The position numbers and the translations under genes are program-made. Positions 7,704 to 13,363 of a stretch of 17,252 nt of DNA are shown here, piece after piece (position 1 is the stretch's first letter; the number at the start of each line of letters is the position of its first letter). Source of the stretch: an uncultured Eubacteriales bacterium (GTDB lineage Bacteria; Bacillota; Clostridia; Peptostreptococcales; Anaerovoracaceae); NCBI GenBank assembly GCA_910585135.1, contig CAJUEB010000026.1, positions 1-17,252 on the forward strand. Direction: 5' to 3'. A model generated the notes under the pieces. That model saw only the letters and a list, made by a program, of their open reading frames with translations. It had not been told where the DNA came from and did not search any database.

Positions 7704-7745
7704 GTGCGTACGACGGAATTGAATCTTCCGTCGTGCGCACTTTTT
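7704..7745 (+). terminator. Strong Rho-independent terminator of the permease operon
   Basis: GTGCGTACGACGGAA (7704-7718) pairs with TTCCGTCGTGCGCAC (7726-7740) over 15 bp with one G-U pair, a 7-base loop and a following T5. Confidence 0.93.
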
Positions 7746-8059
7746 GTGTGTGCAAAAGGGAACTGCGGATTCGGCTAACTTTTCAGTCAACTATGTGATA
7801 GCTCCATGATTTTCATTATGTATGTAGAAACTCTCGCTTTCGATATTTCTGGCTTGTCCCAGATGTTCAGTAAATATCTGGAAAATTTCAACGAAGCCTG
7901 CCTTTGCACAGAAAATCGGTGAAGCTGAATCCGTTCTAGGGGTTCGATTAAAACCGTCGTATCAAAAGATTTACTTCAAAGAATTGATTTATGGAGGTGA
8001 TTGCAATTGTCATTTCAAAGGTCTAGTTGAAATTGTAACTTTTTTTTAAAAATATGAAA

Positions 8060-8285
8060 GTTAATGCACACTAACCTATCGACGAGACGAGCTAAAATTT
8101 ATAAAAAATCATAGAAATGTATCAAGATACATAATTTTGATCGGAAATGCTTTGCAAACAGTGAATTTTTAAAAGTATTATACTAAAAATACCCTAAAAT
8201 GTATTACAATGCATATAAATATTTCCTTTTTTAGATAAAAAAGGTGCAATTTTCATCGCTGAGAGAAAAGTTAGTGTGCATTAAT
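8060..8285. repeat. 226-bp AT-rich block bounded by 16-bp inverted repeats
   Basis: GTTAATGCACACTAAC (8060-8075) reappears inverted as GTTAGTGTGCATTAAT (8270-8285), 15 of 16 bases matching. Inside are ATGTATC-AA-GATACAT (8117-8132), AGTAT-T-ATACT (8174-8184) and CCTTTTTT-AGAT-AAAAAAGG (8225-8244). No transposase and no clear target duplication is visible; a MITE-like relic or a paired operator region are both possible. Confidence 0.6.
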
Positions 8286-8397
8286 CGCATAAAAACATAA
8301 AAAGTTTACATTTTTACAAAAATTGCCAATACTGATGGATGAATAAAGCATGAATAAACTTGCAGGGTAGATTTTGTACGTGCTATCCGTTTATCTG

Positions 8398-8482
8398 CCA
8401 TTCGCCATTCGCGATTCACCATTTACCATTTATCAACTGCATTCACCATCTCCCATTCACAATTTTTCAACTGTCATTCACT
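8398..8482. repeat. Degenerate short tandem repeats related to CCATTCAC
   Basis: About ten imperfect copies of a 7-8 base word (CCATTCG, CCATTTA, GATTCAC, CATTCAC and similar) run up to the left end of the IS element. TCAACTG followed by CATTCAC occurs twice. It is non-coding and has no spacer structure of a CRISPR. Confidence 0.6.
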
Positions 8483-8487
8483 CTTTT

Positions 8488-8514
8488 TGGAGTTATACTA
8501 AAAAAGTAGACACA
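8488..8514 (+). repeat. Left terminal inverted repeat of the IS3 element
   Basis: The outer TGGAGT and inner AGTAGACACA match the reverse complement of 9739-9765 at 18 of 27 positions. A TAGACA/TACAAT pair (8507-8512, 8531-8536, spacing 18) partly inside it is a possible transposase promoter. Confidence 0.8.
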
Positions 8515-8563
8515 TAAATACACTATTTGTTACAATAAACTACACACGAAAAAGGAGGAACCT

Positions 8564-8851
8564 ATGGCAGCAAATAATTACACCAAATATGATGAAGATT
8601 TCAAAAAATCCCTTGTATCACTCCACCAGAACGGCAAAACCCAGACACAGCTCTGCAAAGAATACGGTGTCTCCCAATCCGCCCTCGGCAAATGGATAAA
8701 GCAATACTCCACTGTAGAAATGGAAGATGGCGACGTCCTTACCGCAAAACAGGTCAAAGAACTCCAAAAACGTAATGCTCAATTAGAGGAGGAAAACCTC
8801 ATATTAAAAAAAGCGATTGCCATCTTCACGCCACACTCAAACAACGATTAG
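8564..8851 (+). CDS. IS3 transposase OrfA (helix-turn-helix subunit)
   Basis: The 95 residues begin with a Transposase_8 type helix-turn-helix (YDEDFKKSLVSLHQNGKTQTQ, then GVSQSALGKWIKQY), which binds the terminal repeats. A leucine-zipper-like coiled coil follows (VKELQKRNAQLEEENLILKKA) for oligomerisation. AAAGGAGG lies just before ATG 8564. Near the end, AAAAAAA at 8806-8812 forms a slippery A-AAA-AAA heptamer, 13 bases after an internal AGAGGAGG (8785-8792), a layout known to drive -1 frameshifting into orfB. Without the shift OrfA ends at TAG 8849-8851. Confidence 0.93.
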   Translation: MAANNYTKYDEDFKKSLVSLHQNGKTQTQLCKEYGVSQSALGKWIKQYSTVEMEDGDVLTAKQVKELQKRNAQLEEENLILKKAIAIFTPHSNND

Positions 8852-9708
8852 ATGCTGTTCACAAGCTCCGTTTTCAACATAACATCCGTACACTCTGCCG
8901 TGTTTTGAATGTCAACAGGAGTACTTATTACAAGCATTTTCGAAAGGAACCTGCCCCCCGCATTTCTGAAAACCGGCGTCTTAAAACCATGATCCTGCAT
9001 ATTTATGCTGATTATGACAAACGCCTTGGGGCTTACAAGGTCCAATACATCCTTAAGCGTGACTATGGCATAAACATCAGCACCGGAAGAGTGTACCGGC
9101 TGATGAAGAGTATGCATCTTCCTAAAATGTCAACTGCCAAGCCTAAAGCTGTCCGGACTCACACAAATAACGGGCAATGCACCAATCATCTGCAGCAGCA
9201 GTTTTCCCAGGATGCCCCCAATCTCGTCTGGGCCAGCGATATCACCTATCTGAAGGCTGGCGGAAAATGGTATTACCTGTGCGTTGTGATCGACCTGTTT
9301 TCAAGAAAAGTGGTATCCTGGCATCTGTCCGGCAAAGCGGATGCCAGCCTTGTCATGACTGCTTTTCAAAAAGCCTATGATAACAGAAATACACCCTTTG
9401 GTCTTATGTTCCACTCTGACCGCGGGACACAATATACTGCTTTTGCTTTCCGTCAGCTTTTAGATTCCCTGAACGTGGTGCAGTCTTTTTCCAAAAAAGG
9501 GTATCCCTTCGACAACGCAGTCTGCGAGTGCTTTTTTAAATACCTGAAACAGGAAGAAACCAACCGCAGGATATACCATACCTTTAATGAACTATATTTG
9601 TCTGTATTTGAATATATTGAAGGCTACTACAATTCCAGAAGGCCTCATGGATCTCTTGGTTACCTGACGCCAAATGAAGCAGAAGCTGCTTATTTTAGGC
9701 AGGGCTAA
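8812..9708 (+). CDS. IS3 transposase OrfB (DDE integrase domain), made as OrfAB by -1 frameshift
   Basis: OrfB carries the catalytic rve domain. The DDE residues are visible in WASDITYL, FHSDRGTQY and NAVCECFFKYLKQE. The N-terminal HTH_21-like part reads TYYKHFRKEP... and RLGAYKVQYILKRDYGI, and the C-terminus ends ...NSRRPHGSLGYLTPNEAEAAY, typical of IS3. The frame is open from the slippery site at 8806-8812, and no ATG or GTG occurs near the expected N-terminus; the first conventional start is TTG 8905. Expression as a fused OrfAB is therefore the natural reading. All signature residues are intact. The stop at 9706-9708 lies 30 bases before the right terminal repeat. Confidence 0.93.
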   Translation, partial: SDCHLHATLKQRLDAVHKLRFQHNIRTLCRVLNVNRSTYYKHFRKEPAPRISENRRLKTMILHIYADYDKRLGAYKVQYILKRDYGINISTGRVYRLMKSMHLPKMSTAKPKAVRTHTNNGQCTNHLQQQFSQDAPNLVWASDITYLKAGGKWYYLCVVIDLFSRKVVSWHLSGKADASLVMTAFQKAYDNRNTPFGLMFHSDRGTQYTAFAFRQLLDSLNVVQSFSKKGYPFDNAVCECFFKYLKQEETNRRIYHTFNELYLSVFEYIEGYYNSRRPHGSLGYLTPNEAEAAYFRQG

Positions 9709-9738
9709 TACTTTCCTGCCTAAAAAACTTTCTAAAAT

Positions 9739-9765
9739 TGTGTCTACTCTATTGACTATACTTCA
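9739..9765 (-). repeat. Right terminal inverted repeat of the IS3 element
   Basis: TGTGTCTACT at the inner side and ACTTCA at the outer end mirror the left repeat. The pelG coding sequence resumes immediately after 9765. Confidence 0.8.
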
Positions 9766-10654
9766 ATACAAGTCGCTTACGTTTAGCTTTTTTGTGGGTT
9801 TTTTGCTGGCGGTCGGCATTTACTTCCTCTGTTATGGCTGGTTTTCCATTCATAAAGTGATTGCAGCCTGCCTGGCACTTGTGAGTTGTTATATTGTGGT
9901 TGTATTCGCATTGGTATTTCAGTGTGTGAAAGCTTTTGGAATCCCGCGCGGACGGTATTTTGCCTTTCTCTCTTATTTTTCCCGGTATCCGAAGCTGGCC
10001 GTTGCAGGATTTGCTTACACGCTGGGCATCTACTGCCCGACTATCATCTACTGGTTTTTTTCCGGGATGGCAGAACGGGTCAGCATTTTTTCTACGACGC
10101 CAACTTACGATATCGCCTTGTTTTTGGCCGTTATCGTGAATATGCCGTCACTAGTTATTTTTGTAGTGAAGGTAGAAACAGCATTTTATGAGAAATATAC
10201 CTTATATGTTTCAGCATTGAACAACGGTACCTACGACTTGATTGAAAAGGAACGGAATACAATGACCAGGGCGCTTCGCTATCAGCTCTTTTTCGTATAT
10301 GAGATCCAGCTTATCATCACCGTGGTATTAGCCTGTCTGATTAGCGTGTTCTTCCCGTATCTGAGTGCTAATATCCAGATGCTGCAACTGTTTATCATCC
10401 TAAGCCTGGGAATATATGCCGTGTTTTGTATGTACTTTACGATTGTCGTTTTTTATTATTTTTCGGATTACGGCGGTGCGTGTATAAGCACTCTTGTTTT
10501 TTTGGCGGCGACAATCATAGGCACGGTAGTGGCTGCTTTGTTAAATAATTTTTATCCCCTGCCTCTGCTCGTTGGCGGTCTGTGTGGCTGGATTGTCGCG
10601 TTTCTGCTGCTGCGTCGCCGAATGGAAAAACTCGACAGCTTTTTGATGTGCTGA
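9766..10654 (+). pseudogene. pelG: pelG C-terminal fragment, truncated by the IS element
   Basis: PelG is the inner-membrane, polysaccharide-exporter-like protein of the Pel exopolysaccharide machine. The roughly 296 residues here match the later part of the family by recall: FLSYFSRYPKLAVAGFAYTLGIY (compare RYFRRYPSLALIGLLYNLGIW), TYDIALFLAVIVNMPSLVIFVVKVETAFYEKY, a cytoplasmic segment with EKERNTMTRALRYQL, and the C-terminal FYYFSDYGGACISTLVFL helix with MEKLDSFL at the end. Full PelG proteins are about 450-490 residues, so roughly the first 150-190 are missing, replaced by the IS right end. The frame is open across the junction from ATG 9674 inside orfB, so a 326-residue chimera with about 30 IS-derived residues could be made, but export function is improbable. 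No other pel genes are present. Confidence 0.82.
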
Positions 10655-10788
10655 AACCAGTGGGAATTAAAACGGCGATAATTTCTGTTAATCTTTATGC
10701 AGATATAGATGGCGTGAAATTTTAATTGGTTAAAATATGATAAAACCGTGAGGCTTTACGCAGCGAAACACAATGCAATCAACCAGGG

Positions 10789-10840
10789 AAACTCTGTATA
10801 AATGAAGATTTTTACTTGATTTATACAGAGTTTTGCTATT
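10789..10840 (+). terminator. Rho-independent terminator after the pelG fragment
   Basis: AAACTCTGTATAAAT (10789-10803) and ATTTATACAGAGTTT (10819-10833) are perfectly complementary over 15 bp with a 15-base loop. The following TTGCTATTTT is a broken T-tract. It probably ended the former pel transcript. Confidence 0.8.
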
Positions 10841-10933
10841 TTGCTCAGTGTTTGGTGCTGTTTCGCTTTTCACGTTTCGCTAAAGTTGCTCCATCAGCCT
10901 TCCGTTCCCATTGCAGTCTCCGGCATTTCCCCC

Positions 10934-10962
10934 TTGAAAAATTGTCAAAAAAATGAGATAAT
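10934..10962 (+). promoter_or_regulatory. Promoter of the LacI-family regulator
   Basis: TTGAAA (10934-10939) and GATAAT (10957-10962) are spaced by 17 bases. The predicted transcription start, near 10969, falls inside the inverted repeat at 10964-10991. Confidence 0.6.
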
Positions 10963-10963
10963 T

Positions 10964-10991
10964 ATCCTGCGCAAAGGATCTTGCGCAGGAT
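10964..10991. promoter_or_regulatory. Perfect 11-bp inverted repeat at the regulator's transcription start
   Basis: ATCCTGCGCAA-AGGATC-TTGCGCAGGAT starts directly after the -10 box. It may be an operator for autoregulation or, in RNA, a 5' hairpin that stabilises the message. It does not fit the usual 14-base LacI operator pattern, so its binding partner is open. Confidence 0.5.
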
Positions 10992-11071
10992 ATCCCATAC
11001 AGTACGATTTTCATTATTCTGGAAGAGGGACAATTCCCTTATGCTTCGTTAGCTTTAGAAAAGGAGAGGAT

Positions 11072-12094
11072 ATGAATATCAGGCAGATTGCCGAAGCAGC
11101 AGGCGTTTCGGTGGCTACTGTTTCCCGGGTACTCAACCATCCTGAACACGTAGCTCCCAAGACCCGGGATAAAATAAGGACGATCATGGAAGAACAGGAG
11201 TACAGGCCAAACTGGTTTGCACAAGGACTGAATTTCAACAGGACCAAGACCATAGGGCTGGTGATCCCCTATCTGCTTAATTCGATGTACATGGAAATCG
11301 CCAAAGGTGTCGAGGACGTCGCACAGCAAAAGGACTTCATAACATTTATGTGCAACGTGGAGAAAAACAGCGAGCTGGAGAAAAATTACGTCCAGCGGCT
11401 TTTAACCAGAAGAGTAGACGGGATTATCCTGATGTTTTCCTCCCTGGATGAGGCGTATATCAGGTCTGTGGAAGAACAGGACGTTCCGGTCGTGATCATC
11501 GGGGAGAATAAAGGCGTGAAAGGCTTCAATGCCGTGAAGGTAGATTGCAGGCTGGGTGCGGAGAAGATCGTAAGCCAGCTTCTCGAAAACGGACATAAGT
11601 CCATCGGCCTCCTATATGGGAATGATCCGCAGCAGGAATCGCTCGACATCCTGGAAGGCTATAAGCATGTTTTAAAGGCGAATAAAATCACCGTAAAAAA
11701 AGAATATATAAAACCCGTTGAAAATACAATAGAAGGTGGGTATCTGGGGGCAAGGAAAATGATTGCAAGCAGACCGCCGAGAGCAATTTTTACGACGAGC
11801 GACGAAATCGCTTACGGTGCGATGGATGCGATCAAGGACAGCAATCTGAAGATCCCTTCTGATATCGCCGTCGCGGGTTTTGGCAACGCCAGGATGTCGA
11901 ATCTGATAGAACCTAAGCTTACGACGGTCGAGCTGCCGTTTCATAAGATGGGCGTGTATGCTGCAAGACTGTTATTTGATTTGATCGAAGCAGAAGATAG
12001 AGCGGCGGAAAAACCGAAGCAGATCATTCTCCAAAGTAAGCTGCGAATCAGAAAATCGTGCGGGCATAAGGAGAGGATCGGAGAGATGTTTTGA
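11072..12094 (+). CDS. LacI/GalR family transcriptional regulator
   Basis: The 340 residues are of normal length for the family. The N-terminal DNA-binding domain reads IRQIAEAAGVSVATVSRVLNHPEHVAPKTRDKI, with the VATVSR recognition helix and hinge helix region, and the periplasmic-binding-protein-like effector domain starts at KTIGLVIPYLLNSMY. Further family motifs include RRVDGIILM, GAEKIVSQLLENGHKSIGLL, AIFTTSDEIAYGAMDAI and IPSDIAVAGFGNARMSNLIEPKLTTVELP. The start at ATG 11072 follows AAGGAG (11061-11066). An upstream in-frame extension to 10841 would cross the promoter and is rejected. The gene lies directly before a dehydrogenase gene and close to the operator at 13301, so it probably controls this catabolic locus. 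The effector is unknown; a pyrimidine or related ureide would fit the neighbours. Its C-terminus (GHKERIGEMF) lies in a tandem duplication. Confidence 0.93.
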   Translation: MNIRQIAEAAGVSVATVSRVLNHPEHVAPKTRDKIRTIMEEQEYRPNWFAQGLNFNRTKTIGLVIPYLLNSMYMEIAKGVEDVAQQKDFITFMCNVEKNSELEKNYVQRLLTRRVDGIILMFSSLDEAYIRSVEEQDVPVVIIGENKGVKGFNAVKVDCRLGAEKIVSQLLENGHKSIGLLYGNDPQQESLDILEGYKHVLKANKITVKKEYIKPVENTIEGGYLGARKMIASRPPRAIFTTSDEIAYGAMDAIKDSNLKIPSDIAVAGFGNARMSNLIEPKLTTVELPFHKMGVYAARLLFDLIEAEDRAAEKPKQIILQSKLRIRKSCGHKERIGEMF

Positions 12095-12137
12095 TGCAAG
12101 GGCATAAAGAAAGAATTGGGGAGATGTTTTAATGAAA
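12062..12137 (+). repeat. 38-bp tandem duplication at the regulator/dehydrogenase junction
   Basis: Units 12062-12099 and 12100-12137 match at 31 of 38 positions. Unit 1 encodes the regulator's last residues GHKERIGEMF plus TGA. Unit 2, in a different frame relative to the gene, encodes the same GHKERIGEMF plus TAA, with differences only at synonymous positions (AAG/AAA, GAG/GAA, AGG/AGA, ATC/ATT, GGA/GGG, TGA/TAA). The TAA of unit 2 overlaps the ATG of the next gene by one base. Unit 2 supplies the GGGGAG ribosome binding site of that gene. Confidence 0.9.
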
Positions 12138-13241
12138 GCGATAAATTTTTTGGGATTGGAATTGAAAAACCCCGTGATCATAGCGGCAGGCCCGTGGAAC
12201 CGGGACGGCGCTGCGCTAAAAGAGTCCATCGCTTCCGGGGCGGGTGCTGTCGTAACGGAAAGCATCGTCAGCGATACCATGCTGGATGTACGGCCGCGCA
12301 TCGCCTGCGATGAGAAAGGCGCGCAGAACATACGGCTTTACAGCGATATTCAGATCGAGGGCTGGGAGCGGGAGATTGGCATCGCCAAGCGTGACGGGGG
12401 CGTTGTCATCGCCAGCGTGTCGGCGCATACCCCTTCGGAGCTTGCCTATCTTGCCAGCAAGCTGGAAAAATTCGGCGCGGATGCGATCGAAATTTCGGTC
12501 TCAAACCCGGCGCGGGAGGCGCTGGAAGTGATGGCTTCCCATGCGGATGTCGTATATGAAATGACCAAGGAGGTCGTTTCGGCTGTGAAGCTCCCGGTCA
12601 TTGTCAAGCTTTCACAGAATACCACGAATATTTCCAAGGTAGCAAAGGCCGTAAAAGCGGCAGGCGGATCAGGCGTCAGTGCCATCAATGCGGTCAGGGG
12701 GATTCTGGGTGTTGACGTGGAAGCCGCACAGCCGGTTCTCTCCACCTATGGCGGCATTTCCGGGGAATATATCAGGCCGCTTGGACTGGCGTCGGTAGCG
12801 ACGATTTCACAGACAGTCGATCTTCCGATCTGTGGCATTGGCGGCATTACATGCGGAAAACACGTCTTAGAATATATGATGCTGGGCGCATCGGCAGTGC
12901 AGGTGGGGACAACGGTGATGCTGGAAGGCAGGAAAGCGGCGGGCAGGATCGTCAGGGAGCTGGAAGACTGGCTTATAGCGCATCAGATGGACTGCGTGGA
13001 CACCCTGAAAGGCAAAGCGCTTTCCAACCTCAAATCCTTTGATGAAATGAAGATCGAACCGGCCGTAAGCACGGCGAAAAGCGTTCCCTGCACAGCGAAT
13101 TGCAGCCGCTGCATGGTATCCTGCCTGTATGGCGCGATCAACAAGGCGGATGGCGCGATCCACGTAGATAGCGACAAGTGTACAGGATGCGGATTGTGTA
13201 CCTTCATATGTCCTGCAAAAAAACTGAAACTGGCGTGGTGA
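12132..13241 (+). CDS. Dihydroorotate/dihydropyrimidine dehydrogenase-like FMN protein fused to a 2[4Fe-4S] ferredoxin domain
   Basis: Residues 1-280 form a DHOD-type TIM barrel. They include LGLELKNPVIIAAG at the N-terminus, VKLSQNTTNIS (Lys159, Asn163), VSAINAV (Asn186), and the FMN phosphate loops GIGGIT (235-240) and VQVGTTV. The C-terminus carries two clusters: Cys320, 324, 327, 331, and Cys350, 353, 356, 360 in CTGCGLCTFICP. This layout resembles PreA but is shorter (369 residues). The expected catalytic motif N-L-S-C-P is ISVSNP at 121-126, so Asn125 stands in place of the catalytic Cys. The protein may therefore use another base, another substrate, or serve as an electron-transfer partner. 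The start is ATG 12132 with GGGGAG eight bases upstream, overlapping an upstream TAA, a coupled arrangement with the regulator. Its annotation as true dihydroorotate dehydrogenase is doubtful because no pyr genes are nearby. Confidence 0.85.
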   Translation: MKAINFLGLELKNPVIIAAGPWNRDGAALKESIASGAGAVVTESIVSDTMLDVRPRIACDEKGAQNIRLYSDIQIEGWEREIGIAKRDGGVVIASVSAHTPSELAYLASKLEKFGADAIEISVSNPAREALEVMASHADVVYEMTKEVVSAVKLPVIVKLSQNTTNISKVAKAVKAAGGSGVSAINAVRGILGVDVEAAQPVLSTYGGISGEYIRPLGLASVATISQTVDLPICGIGGITCGKHVLEYMMLGASAVQVGTTVMLEGRKAAGRIVRELEDWLIAHQMDCVDTLKGKALSNLKSFDEMKIEPAVSTAKSVPCTANCSRCMVSCLYGAINKADGAIHVDSDKCTGCGLCTFICPAKKLKLAW

Positions 13242-13256
13242 TTTGCGAAAAAAGAC

Positions 13257-13284
13257 TTGAAATATTCTGAAAATCTGATATCAT
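13257..13284 (+). promoter_or_regulatory. Promoter of the amidohydrolase-preT-preA operon
   Basis: TTGAAA (13257-13262) and TATCAT (13279-13284) are spaced by 16 bases. The predicted transcription start lies near 13291, ten bases before the operator at 13301, leaving a leader of about 70 bases. Confidence 0.6.
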
Positions 13285-13300
13285 ATTAGTAACAAAGATA

Positions 13301-13314
13301 TGTAACTGGTTACA
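13301..13314. promoter_or_regulatory. LacI-family operator (or cre-like site) downstream of the promoter
   Basis: TGTAAC-TG-GTTACA is a dyad that fits the LacI/CcpA family consensus TGNAANCGNTTNCA at every fixed position but one (T for C at the centre). Lying just after the transcription start, it would block initiation or elongation when occupied. Candidates are the LacI-type regulator encoded at 11072 and a global CcpA. Confidence 0.65.
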
Positions 13315-13363
13315 ACGACCAGCGGCAAATACAGGTTTATCACTACAAAGGAGGATGAATGTT

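Larger units (their letters stand above)
7746..8487. other. AT-rich gene-free region left of the IS element
   Basis: No ORF of useful size is present over about 740 bases. The region contains a good ribosome binding site (GGAGG at 7993-7997) followed by a TTG-started 7-codon ORF that stops at once. An ATTTCAA/TTGAAAT hairpin (8012-8033) with T8 (8040-8047) comes next. A dyad-rich 226-bp block (8060-8285) and a degenerate short-repeat tract (8398-8482) follow. The base composition drops sharply compared with the flanking genes. It may be the decayed or deleted former upstream part of the pel region, but no coding remnant is recognised. Confidence 0.6.
8488..9765 (+). mobile_element. Complete IS3-family insertion sequence (1278 bp)
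   Basis: The element starts TGGAGT and ends ACTTCA, the TG...CA termini of IS3-family members. It has 27-bp imperfect inverted repeats (8488-8514 and 9739-9765, 18 of 27 matching, including AGTAGACACA). It carries overlapping orfA and orfB in the usual -1 arrangement, and the DDE triad is intact, so it may still be active. Flanking bases do not show a 3-5 bp target duplication, and the right end lies within pelG, which points to a deletion or recombination after insertion. Confidence 0.92.

Noticed and set aside
8398..8482. CRISPR array
   Set aside because: Units are 7-8 bases, degenerate and contiguous, without unique spacers; no cas genes are nearby.
10841..11071. In-frame extension of the LacI-type regulator upstream of ATG 11072
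   Set aside because: It crosses the promoter and inverted repeat, does not resemble the family, and ATG 11072 has an AAGGAG site and the standard N-terminus.
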